Source: UBA1219 sp045601425 (GTDB lineage Bacteria; Bacteroidota; Bacteroidia; Bacteroidales; P3). Taken from it: a stretch of DNA of 64,000 nucleotides. Where the stretch lies: contig JAZRZP010000034.1 in NCBI GenBank assembly GCA_045601425.1, positions 80,036 to 144,035 of the forward strand. The letters are read 5' to 3'. The position numbers and the translations under genes are program-made. Positions within the stretch are counted from its first letter, which is position 1. Each line of letters begins with the position of its first letter. The notes beneath the pieces are model-generated. The model did not search any database and was not told where the DNA came from. It saw only the letters and a list, made by a program, of their open reading frames with translations. Positions 26,195 to 34,015 of the stretch are shown piece by piece.

Positions 26195-27370
26195 TTATTC
26201 AACGTATAGCAAAAGACCTTTCAGATACTCGCCTTCTGGGTGAAAGATGCTTACAGGGTGGTCGATTGCATGAGGCAAATGTTTGACAATGCGGACGTTG
26301 CGGTGTGCATTGGCAGCCGAAGAGAAAACCATTGTCTGGAAATCCTCTTTGCTTACAGCCTGCGAACACGAGAAGGTGAAAAGCAGGCCACCGTGTTTTA
26401 TTTTTTCCAGAGCCTTCTGATTGATGTTTTTGTAGCCTTTTAGTCCCTGTTGCAAATTGCGGTGGTTCTTGGCAAAGGCAGGCGGATCGAGAATTATGAT
26501 GTCGAAATTTTCGTCAATGCCGTTGAGGTAGGACAGCACATCATCGGCGACGCTCTTGTGGGGAGCGTTTTCGAAATTCATCTCCACGTTTCGGTTGCAG
26601 AGTGCTATTGCCTTTTTTGAAATGTCAACCGTTTCGACGTACTGGGCACCGCCCCGCAGGGCCGACAGCGAGAATCCGCCCGTGTACCCGAAAGTGTTCA
26701 GGACACGTTTGCCTTTTGCAAGTTTTTTGAGCAGCTGACGGTTTTCACGCTGGTCAATGAAGAATCCCGTTTTCTGGGCTTCGAAGAAATTTATGAGCAT
26801 GCGGTTCCCGTCTTCCGAAATTTCCCATTCAGCGGAGGGTTCGCCGAAAATGTATCCGTCGGTGCAGTTGCCCGATGGTAGGGTGGAGGAGCTTTTGTCG
26901 AAAACCGCAGAGAGCCGGTCTCCCAGCAGATCCTGCAGTATGTTCACGAAAGTCCCGAATTCGCGGTGCATTCCTTCCGAGTGAGCTTGGAGTACAACGG
27001 TGCCGTTGTAGAAATCGGCAATGAGTCCGGGCATGCAGTCGCCTTCACCGTTTATGAGCCGGAATACGTTTGTGTCGGGATTATCGAAGAATCCGAATTT
27101 TCTGCGGTAGGCGATGGCAGACGAAAGGCGTTCTTTCCAAAAGTCGAGGTTTACGGGTTCGTCGCGGAAGGTGAGGATTTTCACCATGATGCTGTCGTTC
27201 TGGAAATGGCCTTTTGCAAGGAAATTTCCGTCGCAGTCGTGTATTTCAACGATGTCGCCTTCGGCAGGTTTGCCCAAGGATTTGTTTATGGCACCCGAGA
27301 ATACCCACGGGTGTCGGCGGTACAGGGATTTCTCCTTGCCTTTTTTCAGTATCAGAACCGGATTTTTCAT
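26195..27370 (-). CDS. rlmI: 23S rRNA (cytosine-C5) methyltransferase, RlmI family
   Basis: The 391-aa protein has the RlmI plan: an N-terminal PUA domain (about residues 1-75; LKKGKEKSLYRRHPWVFSGAI), a central RlmI-specific domain, and a Rossmann methyltransferase domain with VLNTFGYTGGFSLSALRGGA (AdoMet loop), then IILDPPAFAKNHRNLQQG and FTFSCSQAVS, where the cysteine lies in the position used by the C5-cytosine enzymes. RlmI methylates C1962 of 23S rRNA in Escherichia coli. The start codon lies just ten bases behind the T run of the kamA terminator. Confidence 0.92.
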   Translation of the reverse strand: MKNPVLILKKGKEKSLYRRHPWVFSGAINKSLGKPAEGDIVEIHDCDGNFLAKGHFQNDSIMVKILTFRDEPVNLDFWKERLSSAIAYRRKFGFFDNPDTNVFRLINGEGDCMPGLIADFYNGTVVLQAHSEGMHREFGTFVNILQDLLGDRLSAVFDKSSSTLPSGNCTDGYIFGEPSAEWEISEDGNRMLINFFEAQKTGFFIDQRENRQLLKKLAKGKRVLNTFGYTGGFSLSALRGGAQYVETVDISKKAIALCNRNVEMNFENAPHKSVADDVLSYLNGIDENFDIIILDPPAFAKNHRNLQQGLKGYKNINQKALEKIKHGGLLFTFSCSQAVSKEDFQTMVFSSAANAHRNVRIVKHLPHAIDHPVSIFHPEGEYLKGLLLYVE

Positions 27371-27379
27371 GAGTTTTCA

Positions 27380-27416
27380 GAAAAAAAGAGGGCAGACTTT
27401 TTTCAATGCTGCCCTC
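27380..27416 (-). terminator. Terminator after kamA
   Basis: On the minus strand, stem GAGGGCAG / CTGCCCTC (arms 27416-27409 and 27395-27388), followed by seven T, directly before the rlmI start. Confidence 0.9.
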
Positions 27417-27438
27417 CATAAGGTATATTGACAATTTT

Positions 27439-28686
27439 TTATTTCTTGTTGCGTTCCTTGCGGGCCAGATGGCTTGGTTCGAGAGCCATGCGGTCGGTTT
27501 CGAGAAGCGAAGCAACGCCTTCGTCGATTTTCTTTTTGTTTTCGCAATCGATGCAGCGGCATTCTTCAACGTAATCCGTCGGTTCGGTGTAAGTTGTGAT
27601 TACGCCTTCGAAGTTGCGCAAGATTACCTTGTTGGGGCTCTGCGATATTACATAGTTCGGCATGACGGGAGTTTTTCCGCCACCGCCGGGAGCGTCAACG
27701 ACGAAAGTGGGAACGGCATATCCGGAAGTGTGTCCGCGGAGGTTTTCGATGATTTCGATGCCTTTTGATACGGGAGTGCGGAAATGTTCCAGACCCATGG
27801 AGAGGTCGCACTGGTAGATATAGTACGGACGAACTCTGTTTTTTACCAGAAGGTGCATGAGGCGTTTCATTACATGAACGCAGTCGTTTACGCCGCGGAG
27901 CAATACAGTCTGGTTGCCCAGAGGAATACCAGCATCGGCAAGGCGGGCGAGTGCTTCGGAAGCTTCGGGAGTGAATTCGTTGGGGTGGTTGAAGTGGGTG
28001 TTCATCCAAATCGGGTGATATTTCTTGAGCATGTTCACGAGTTCGGGAGTGATGCGCTGCGGGCATACAACGGGTGTACGGCTTCCCAGACGGACTATTT
28101 CGACGTGAGGTATTGCACGGAGACGCTGTATGATGTATTCCAGACGCTGGTCGCTTACCATGAGGGCGTCGCCACCCGAAAGGAGGACGTCACGTACGCT
28201 TGGAGTCTTTTCTATGTAGGCGAGGCATTTTTCAATGCGTTCCGACGGGGAATCGGTGTCCTTCTGGCCGGCGAAACGGCGGCGTGTGCAGTGACGGCAG
28301 TACATGGAGCACTGGTCGGTGATGAGGAAGAGTACGCGGTCCGGATAACGGTGTGTAAGTCCGGGAGCAGGGGAGTCTTCGTCTTCGTGAAGCGGGTCGA
28401 GGAGGTCGGCGGCTGCTATGTGAGTCTCGCTGCCTGTCGGTACTGCCTGCCGGCGTATTGGGTCGTTGGGGTCGTTGGGGTCTATCAGGCTGATGTAGTA
28501 CGGAGTGATGGCCATACGGAATTTTGCCAGTGCCTTGGCAACGCCTTCTTCCTCTTCGGCGGAGAGATTTACATATTTCTTCAGGTCTTCGAGAGTCTCG
28601 ATTCTGTTTTTAACCTGCCATTTCCAGTCGTTCCACTGTTCGTCGGTAACGTTGGGAAAAAGCTCTTTTCTTCTGTTAACTTGCAT
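27439..28686 (-). CDS. kamA: L-lysine 2,3-aminomutase
   Basis: KamA converts L-lysine to L-beta-lysine with a 4Fe-4S cluster, AdoMet and PLP. The 415-aa protein has the cluster motif CSMYCRHC followed by TRRRFAG, the usual KamA form, the AdoMet-binding GGDAL, and FVVDAPGGGGKTPVMPNY near the PLP lysine. The C-terminus has a Cys pair (CRCIDC) seen in KamA. The frame is open to 28791 but the family start MQVNRRKELFPNV and the promoter at 28761-28791 favour ATG 28686. In lysine fermenters kamA stands with kamDE; here it is alone, so the product may serve another purpose, for example beta-lysine as an osmolyte. Confidence 0.93.
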   Translation of the reverse strand: MQVNRRKELFPNVTDEQWNDWKWQVKNRIETLEDLKKYVNLSAEEEEGVAKALAKFRMAITPYYISLIDPNDPNDPIRRQAVPTGSETHIAAADLLDPLHEDEDSPAPGLTHRYPDRVLFLITDQCSMYCRHCTRRRFAGQKDTDSPSERIEKCLAYIEKTPSVRDVLLSGGDALMVSDQRLEYIIQRLRAIPHVEIVRLGSRTPVVCPQRITPELVNMLKKYHPIWMNTHFNHPNEFTPEASEALARLADAGIPLGNQTVLLRGVNDCVHVMKRLMHLLVKNRVRPYYIYQCDLSMGLEHFRTPVSKGIEIIENLRGHTSGYAVPTFVVDAPGGGGKTPVMPNYVISQSPNKVILRNFEGVITTYTEPTDYVEECRCIDCENKKKIDEGVASLLETDRMALEPSHLARKERNKK

Positions 28687-28760
28687 GTCGTTACGTGTTT
28701 TTATTTGTTTTTTATTGATTATCAGTTTGATATGCTTTTGTAGGTTGCAAAAAGCAACTG

Positions 28761-28791
28761 CAAATGTACGAATTTTTTTTTGATTATGCAA
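28761..28791 (-). promoter_or_regulatory. Promoter of kamA
   Basis: On the minus strand TTG (28791-28789), 20 bases, TACATTTG (28768-28761). Confidence 0.75.
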
Positions 28792-28905
28792 ATATATTGC
28801 TCAAAAGATTATATTGTAGATTCCGGCACAAAGAGAAACCTGCAAATGTAAAAAATTCCGGCGGAAAGGCAAAAAACGGAGATTCCCGAATGATTTTCGG
28901 ATTGT

Positions 28906-29190
28906 TCATTCCACCACGATTTTGCATACCGTCTCGCCGTCTTTTCCTGAAAGACAGCAGGAGTACATACTTGCCGGCAGGTCTTTCACAGGCAGGGTGA
29001 ATGTTCCCTATTCGGGCAGATGCACGGTTTTTACGGTTGCGCCCATGCTGTTTATGAGTTGCAGCGACTTGAACCTTTGCCCGAGAAAATCTATGGTGAC
29101 ATTATCCTTTGCAGGGTAGATGAGGATTTTCTGCGGTTCTTGGTTGGGAGCGGTGATGAAAATGGCGTTGCAACATCCTTGCAACGCCAT
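28906..29190 (-). pseudogene. Remnant of a T9SS cargo gene: sorting domain with an in-frame stop
   Basis: On the minus strand the frame reads ILIYPAKDNVTIDFLGQRF, then LQLINSMGATVKTVHLPE, a TAG stop, then GTFTLPVKDLPASMYSCC and SGKDGETVCKIVVE with TGA at 28906. Together these make one type A T9SS sorting domain split by the stop codon. The part before PNQEPQK runs into the terminator hairpin of the neighbouring gene (29161-29191), so the cargo's whole functional region is missing. This is a decayed tail, not an active gene. The kamA promoter lies upstream on the other side. Confidence 0.75.
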
Positions 29191-29191
29191 T
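29161..29191 (-). terminator. Terminator-like hairpin after the 29.2 kb gene
   Basis: A perfect 13-bp inverted repeat (arms 29161-29173 and 29179-29191, 5-base loop), 42 bases past the stop codon of the gene at 29233. The T run on the minus strand is short (TTTT interrupted), so efficiency is uncertain. Confidence 0.65.
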
Positions 29192-29232
29192 GCGGTTTAT
29201 CTGCAGAAAATGATTTTAATCAGTTTCGGATT

Positions 29233-29697
29233 TTATTTGAATTTTTCCAAACATTCCGGCCATTGCTCTGCAGGAAATTCCTCTCCATTTATACCAACTT
29301 TTACAAGGGTTCCATCTTTGTAGGTATTGGCAATTTCCAGATATTTGCCATGATAGAGCATTTTTCCGACAAACGTTCCATCGGGAATGACATTAGATTC
29401 AAAATTTGTGGTTAAATTTTTATCGTTATTATCCATTTTATCTCTTTCCCCATTTATTGTGGTTGAACCATCTTTGTTTTTGTGCATGTCTGTGATAGTC
29501 CAACCGTCTGCTTTTAACTCTTTTATCTTGTCCGCAAGCTCTGCTTTGGTAACAGTTACAGTAATTTTTTCCTTTGCTTTTTCTTTGTCAAAAGCATTTT
29601 TTTCCATTTTGGCAATAGAGACATCCTTGATTTCTTGTGCTGTAGCATAAGCACTAATTCCAATGCCTGTAAGCAATATTAAAACTATTTTTTTCAT
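29233..29697 (-). CDS. Secreted protein of unknown function
   Basis: The 154-aa protein has a signal peptide (MKKIVLILLTGIGISAYATAQ). The mature part is charged, rich in Lys, Asp and Thr, with VTVTKAELADKIKELKADGWTI at about residues 47-68 and a beta-type end (GTFVGKMLYHGKYLEI, TLVKVGINGEEFPAEQWPECL). No family is recognised. Base composition is more AT-rich than the neighbours, as in the gene before it. It lies 15 bases after that gene, so both should be on one transcript from the promoter at 30228. Confidence 0.72.
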   Translation of the reverse strand: MKKIVLILLTGIGISAYATAQEIKDVSIAKMEKNAFDKEKAKEKITVTVTKAELADKIKELKADGWTITDMHKNKDGSTTINGERDKMDNNDKNLTTNFESNVIPDGTFVGKMLYHGKYLEIANTYKDGTLVKVGINGEEFPAEQWPECLEKFK

Positions 29698-29712
29698 ATT
29701 AATTTATTTTTG

Positions 29713-30204
29713 TTATTCGTAAAAGCAATTTCCATTTTCATTATAATATCCGTAATATATGGTATACACAACCCTTGTACCAAAGCCAGAAAATGATGAT
29801 TCTATTGTTCTTACCATTTCCACACAAGGATATTTTTCATAAAGTTGGTCATATATTCCATATACATCCATTTCAATGCTCGTTGTTATTGAACCTGCCA
29901 TTGTTCCTATGTATTGTAGGATCATTTTTGTATCCTCGCCCCGCACCTTCCGGCAATTCTCCGGCCCGGGGCTGCACTTTTCGAGGTAGTGCCGTTTGCC
30001 GTCGGGTTTTGACTTGAGAATTTCGGGCAGGAAATTTTTTCCGTTTCCGGAGAATTTTTTTTCGTTTCCGTACTGAAAAATAGAAAAAACAACTTCAAAG
30101 AACGCGAAAAATGCAGAAAAAAAGTGCCTTTCAAGATAGCTTATAATCTTGATGGGGGGTAATTCTCTAAAAGTCAGTAAGTTACAAAGATTTATCTTTC
30201 GCAT
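29713..30204 (-). CDS. Hypothetical protein, uncertain start
   Basis: The frame is open from 30258, but a complete promoter (30228-30258) sets the transcript start near 30222, so ATG 30204 (163 aa) is the first usable start. The N-terminal half is hydrophobic and aromatic, then comes a basic, Pro/Lys-rich stretch of higher GC. The last 70 residues (MILQYIGTMAGSITTS to NENGNCFYE) look more protein-like and could be a separate short protein starting at ATG 29925. No family recognised. Composition suggests a lineage-specific or acquired gene. Confidence 0.42.
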   Translation of the reverse strand: MRKINLCNLLTFRELPPIKIISYLERHFFSAFFAFFEVVFSIFQYGNEKKFSGNGKNFLPEILKSKPDGKRHYLEKCSPGPENCRKVRGEDTKMILQYIGTMAGSITTSIEMDVYGIYDQLYEKYPCVEMVRTIESSFSGFGTRVVYTIYYGYYNENGNCFYE

Positions 30205-30227
30205 TTTCTGTCTGTTCGATTTCACGG

Positions 30228-30258
30228 CAAAGTTACAAAACTTTTTCCAAAAATGCAA
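30228..30258 (-). promoter_or_regulatory. Promoter for the two unknown genes at 29.2-30.2 kb
   Basis: On the minus strand TTG (30258-30256), 20 bases, TAACTTTG (30235-30228). Confidence 0.7.
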
Positions 30259-30310
30259 GTGGTGAGGAAAAAATCATTTTTGCAAAATCAGCTTTCCAGT
30301 GTGGAAATAA

Positions 30311-30342
30311 AAAAAACGAAGTCGCCGTAAGGTAACTTCGTT
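30311..30342 (-). terminator. Terminator after the SulP transporter gene
   Basis: On the minus strand, stem AACGAAGT / ACTTCGTT extended by weaker pairs, followed by a T run, 27 bases past the stop codon. Confidence 0.8.
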
Positions 30343-30368
30343 ACAATGGAAAACATCAGTCTTGTTTT

Positions 30369-32063
30369 TTATTCAAGCGTTTTCAGAAATTCGGTGCAGT
30401 CCTCAAAAGTTTTGAAAGTGTGTTTTTCGGGTACAATAAGAGGTATCACGTTCATGGTTTTGAGCATGTACATGGGTTGAGGCTGGATGATGGTCATGAG
30501 TACCATGATGCCCTGATTCTGAAGGTCTTTGATGGCGGTTTCCATGGCATAAAGTCCGGACTGATCCATAAAGGAAACCAGCCGCATGCGGATAATTACG
30601 ATTTTTGCGGTGTCAGGGACATCGTGCATGACTTCCTGAAAGCGAGTTATGGAGCCGAAGAATATCGGGCCGTTGAGTCGCTGGATGTAAATCTTGTGGC
30701 GGATTCCGTCGGGAATGCCGCCTTCGTCGTTCCAAGGGCTTTCCTTGTCGAAGTTGGTCAGTTCCGAAGAGCTGTAGCCGCCTTCCACGAGGTCGCTGGC
30801 ACGTTTCATGAACAGCACGCAAGCTATCACCATGCCGATTCCTACGGCTGTGAGCAGGTCAACGAATACGGTGAGGGCAAATACCACGATGAGTACGAAT
30901 GCGTCGGCACGTGGTATCTTGAACAGGTCGCGGAATCCCTTGAAGTCGATGATTCCCCAGCCTACACTGATGAGTATGCCTGCCAGTACCGAAAGCGGAA
31001 CGTATTTTACCAGACTGCCCAGACCGAGCAGTATGGCGAGCAGCAGGGCAGCGTGGACCATTCCCGAAATTTGGGTGCGTCCGCCGCTTTTCACGTTGAC
31101 AACAGTTCTCATTGTGGCTCCGGCTCCGACGATGCCTCCGAAAAGTCCGCTTATCATGTTGCCAATGCCTTGTCCGATGAGTTCTTTGTTGCTGTTGTGT
31201 TTGGTTTTGGTAATGTTGTCAGCAACGACGGAAGTCAGCAGCGTGTCTATGCTGCCGAGTCCGGCGAGCGTGAGACCCGGAATGAGAGCCTGTTTGATCA
31301 TCAGACCCCAGTCAAGGCCGTCAAGCGAAATGCCTTCCTTGGCAAAGAACGGCAGTGGCAGTCCGCTCGGAATGTTTCCGATGGTAAGGTTTTCGGGCAG
31401 GTTGCAGAAAAGCGAAATCACCGTCATGGCAACGAGTGCCACCAAGGTTGCCGGTATTTTTTTCGTAATGAGCGGAAAAAGGTAGATGATGGCTACCGTG
31501 CCGAGTCCTAAAATCAGGGAAATCGTTGATATTCCGTTCATTGCACGTTCGGGGAGTTTTGCGATCATGTCAACGACCAGTACCGGCGATTTGAGACCGA
31601 TGAGCGGGTATATCTGCTGCAGGATTATGATGATGCCTATTCCGCTCATGAATCCGGAGAGCACAGGGTAGGGGATGTAGCGTACGTATTTTCCTATTTT
31701 TATGATTCCGAAAACAATCTGGAAAATGCCGCAGAATATTCCGGCCATGGACATGGTGATGATAACCGAAGCGAAGGAACTGCTTGCGGCCCAAGCACCG
31801 GAGATGAGCGAGGCCATGATTACGGTCATCGGGCCTGTGGGGCCGCTAATTTGTGAGTGTGTGCCGCCGAACAGTGCGGCGAAGAATCCGAGGAGCGCGG
31901 CTCCTATGAGTCCGGCAAGTGCTCCCATAGAGCTAGCTTCGGGAGATTCTATTCCACCAAATGCCTGTATGCCGAATGCCAAGGCAAGAGGAAGGGCTAC
32001 AATGCCTGCCGTAATGCCTCCAAATATGTCACCTCTGATGTTCTTTGTTGATATGAAACTCAT
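30369..32063 (-). CDS. SulP-family inorganic anion transporter with STAS domain
   Basis: The 564-aa protein has the SulP (SLC26-like) plan: an N-terminal sequence with GGITAGIVALPLALAFGIQA, about 10-14 membrane segments to residue 420 including FFAALFGGTHSQISGPTGPMTVIM, and a C-terminal cytoplasmic STAS domain (about 440-560; LNGPIFFGSITRFQEVM, IVIIRMRLVSFMDQSGLYAMETAI). Members carry sulfate, bicarbonate or other anions, usually with Na+ or H+. The substrate cannot be read from sequence; no sulfate assimilation gene is adjacent. It is a single-gene unit with its own promoter (32119-32148) and terminator. Confidence 0.92.
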   Translation of the reverse strand: MSFISTKNIRGDIFGGITAGIVALPLALAFGIQAFGGIESPEASSMGALAGLIGAALLGFFAALFGGTHSQISGPTGPMTVIMASLISGAWAASSSFASVIITMSMAGIFCGIFQIVFGIIKIGKYVRYIPYPVLSGFMSGIGIIIILQQIYPLIGLKSPVLVVDMIAKLPERAMNGISTISLILGLGTVAIIYLFPLITKKIPATLVALVAMTVISLFCNLPENLTIGNIPSGLPLPFFAKEGISLDGLDWGLMIKQALIPGLTLAGLGSIDTLLTSVVADNITKTKHNSNKELIGQGIGNMISGLFGGIVGAGATMRTVVNVKSGGRTQISGMVHAALLLAILLGLGSLVKYVPLSVLAGILISVGWGIIDFKGFRDLFKIPRADAFVLIVVFALTVFVDLLTAVGIGMVIACVLFMKRASDLVEGGYSSSELTNFDKESPWNDEGGIPDGIRHKIYIQRLNGPIFFGSITRFQEVMHDVPDTAKIVIIRMRLVSFMDQSGLYAMETAIKDLQNQGIMVLMTIIQPQPMYMLKTMNVIPLIVPEKHTFKTFEDCTEFLKTLE

Positions 32064-32118
32064 ATAAAATATTGATTTACTTTGTTTTAAACTGTTTTTA
32101 CATAAAAATTTGAAAGTG

Positions 32119-32148
32119 CAAAATTACGAATTTTTTTCCGATATGCAA
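32119..32148 (-). promoter_or_regulatory. Promoter of the SulP transporter gene
   Basis: On the minus strand TTG (32148-32146), 19 bases, TAATTTTG (32126-32119). Confidence 0.7.
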
Positions 32149-32192
32149 AGTGTTTCCGCGTTATTATTTTTACGAGAGTGTCGGGAACAAAA

Positions 32193-32221
32193 AAAAGAAC
32201 GGCAGGAAACGCCGTTCTTTT
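32193..32221 (-). terminator. Terminator after dnaN
   Basis: On the minus strand, stem AAAAGAACGGC / GCCGTTCTTTT with a 7-base loop and following T run. Confidence 0.9.
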
Positions 32222-32250
32222 GAATTTCTAAACGATCAGAAAAAATCAAA

Positions 32251-33396
32251 TCAACTGTTGGCCAGCATTACCGGCATAACGAGCATGAGTATGTCTTCTT
32301 TGGCGTTTTCGTCATCGACGATTGGGCTCAACAGACCGGCACGGCTCGGGTGTGACAGGTTCATTACGATGTTTTCGGAGTCGATGTTCTGGAGCATTTC
32401 CATCAGGAATTTGCCATTGAAACCGATGTCCATGGGTTCGCCGTCGTATTCGCATTTCAGCCGTTCGCGGGCACTGTTGGAGTAGTCGGGGTCTTCGGCA
32501 GTGATAATGATTTCCCTGCTGTTGGTCTTGATGCGGACCTGATGTGTGGTCTGGCTTGCGAAAACCATCATGCGTCGGAGCGAGTTCAGGAACATTTCTC
32601 TGTCCAAAGTCAGGTGGTAGGGACTTTCCTTCGGAATGGCGGCTTCGTAGGCGGGGTATTTGCCATCGACGAGGCGGCAGGCGATGAACATGTTCTCGAA
32701 AGAGAAGAATACGTTTGTGTTGTTGAATTCCACTTCCACGTCGCAATCTTCCTTGTGAGATGCGAGTATGTTTTTTACGAGGATTATCGGTTTTTTTGCG
32801 AAGATGAAATTCTTGGTTTCATCGGAAACGATGTCGAGGCGGCGGTAGCGTACGAGGCGCAGTGCGTCGGTGGCTACGAACGTGGTTCCTTCGGGGGTGA
32901 GTTCGCAGTAAATGCCCATCATTGTCGGACGCATGTCGTCGCTGCCTGTTGCGAAAACGGTTTTGCCGATGGCGTTTACCAGTACAGAGGCAGGAATTAC
33001 GATTTTCGATGTCTCGCCTTTCTGTATCATTGTGGGGAATGTTTCCGGATTCTGGCCTGCGATGTCGTATTTTCCGTCGCTTGAAATGATTTGTATGGAG
33101 AAACTGCTTGCTTCAACGGCGAAGGTTATGGATTCGTCACCCATGTTGCGGAGCATGTCCAGCAGCATTCTTGCGGGAACGGCGATTTCGGTGCAGTTGT
33201 CCACTATTTCTGCTTCTTCGAGTTCTATTTTGGTTACAATGGTGTTTTCCAAATCGGTGGCTCTTATGGTAAGAGTTTTGCCGTCCAGAGAAAAATGGAA
33301 GCAGCTGATAATCGGAACTTGGTTGTTGGGTGTCAATACACCGCTCAATGCTTGCAAGTGTCTTGCAAAATTCTGACTGTTTATTATGAATTTCAT
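32251..33396 (-). CDS. dnaN: DNA polymerase III subunit beta (sliding clamp)
   Basis: The clamp dimer encircles DNA and tethers polymerase III and repair proteins. The 381-aa protein has the three-domain clamp plan: MKFIINSQNFARHLQALSGVL at the start, domain II with IGKTVFATGSDDMRPTMMGIY, domain III with HLTLDREMFLNSLRRMMVFAS and YDGEPMDIGFNGKFLMEML, and a C-terminus (VMPVMLANS) in the position of the usual MPMR end. The gene is not beside dnaA or recF here, as is common in Bacteroidota. It has its own -7 element (33439-33446) and terminator. Confidence 0.97.
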   Translation of the reverse strand: MKFIINSQNFARHLQALSGVLTPNNQVPIISCFHFSLDGKTLTIRATDLENTIVTKIELEEAEIVDNCTEIAVPARMLLDMLRNMGDESITFAVEASSFSIQIISSDGKYDIAGQNPETFPTMIQKGETSKIVIPASVLVNAIGKTVFATGSDDMRPTMMGIYCELTPEGTTFVATDALRLVRYRRLDIVSDETKNFIFAKKPIILVKNILASHKEDCDVEVEFNNTNVFFSFENMFIACRLVDGKYPAYEAAIPKESPYHLTLDREMFLNSLRRMMVFASQTTHQVRIKTNSREIIITAEDPDYSNSARERLKCEYDGEPMDIGFNGKFLMEMLQNIDSENIVMNLSHPSRAGLLSPIVDDENAKEDILMLVMPVMLANS

Positions 33397-33438
33397 CGTG
33401 TGTTATGTTTTTTTCGTTAATTTGGAAAATTCGATTTG

Positions 33439-33446
33439 CAAAGTTA
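33439..33446 (-). promoter_or_regulatory. -7 element of the dnaN promoter
   Basis: TAACTTTG on the minus strand, 43 bases before the ATG; -33 box not clear. Confidence 0.55.
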
Positions 33447-33503
33447 GGAATTTTTTTTTGTCTGTGAAAAAAATAGTTTGTTTTTTTTTCAACAAATTGT
33501 TAA

Positions 33504-34010
33504 TTACTCGGCCGTACCGTTTTGGGAGCGGTGCTCTTCAACGTAGTTCTTGACTTGGCCTATTACCATGTTGCCTGCTTTTTCGACGGGTTTGTAAAGG
33601 ATGGAGTTTTCCTTGGTTTCGGCGGTTAAGAGTTTTTCTTCGAAATCGATGTATGTTATGTAGTAGAGCAGTACGCTGAGTATACATACGCATTTCAGCA
33701 TGCCGAAGGTGGCTCCTGCCAGTTTGTTCAGTATGTTGAGCTTCAGCATTTTCATGACACTGTCGGCGAATTTGCCAACAAAGTACGAGAGTACTACCAC
33801 TGCAACGAATGTGATGAAGAATGCCACAAGTACTGACGTGGAGCCGTCGAAACCGAGCAGTTCTGAAACGAAAGTGGAGAAGTGAATTGCTGCGAAGATT
33901 CCCAGAACAAGTCCTGCAAGGGCGGCAAGTTCATATACCAGTCCCTTGCGGAAACCTTTGTAGATGAAGAAACAGAGCGGTATTGCCAGAAAAATGTCCA
34001 GAATTGTCAT
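33504..34010 (-). CDS. CvpA family membrane protein
   Basis: The 168-aa protein has four membrane segments (about residues 2-22, 24-48, 58-80 and 95-120) and matches the CvpA family: an N-terminal DIFLAIPLCFFIYKGFRKGLVYELAALAGLVLG and a later KLNILNKLAGATFGMLKCV. CvpA was named for colicin V production and supports envelope stress tolerance in enteric bacteria; the exact role is unknown. The frame is open to 34148, but residues before MTILDIF overlap dnaJ, so ATG 34010 is chosen. It lies 5 bases after dnaJ as the last gene of the OstA-like/grpE/dnaJ/cvpA operon. Confidence 0.88.
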   Translation of the reverse strand: MTILDIFLAIPLCFFIYKGFRKGLVYELAALAGLVLGIFAAIHFSTFVSELLGFDGSTSVLVAFFITFVAVVVLSYFVGKFADSVMKMLKLNILNKLAGATFGMLKCVCILSVLLYYITYIDFEEKLLTAETKENSILYKPVEKAGNMVIGQVKNYVEEHRSQNGTAE

Positions 34011-34015
34011 GCGAA

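Noticed and set aside
27439..28686. EF-P lysine modification enzyme EpmB
   Set aside because: The cluster motif with TRRRFAG, the length and the C-terminal extension fit KamA better, and no epmA or efp is adjacent.
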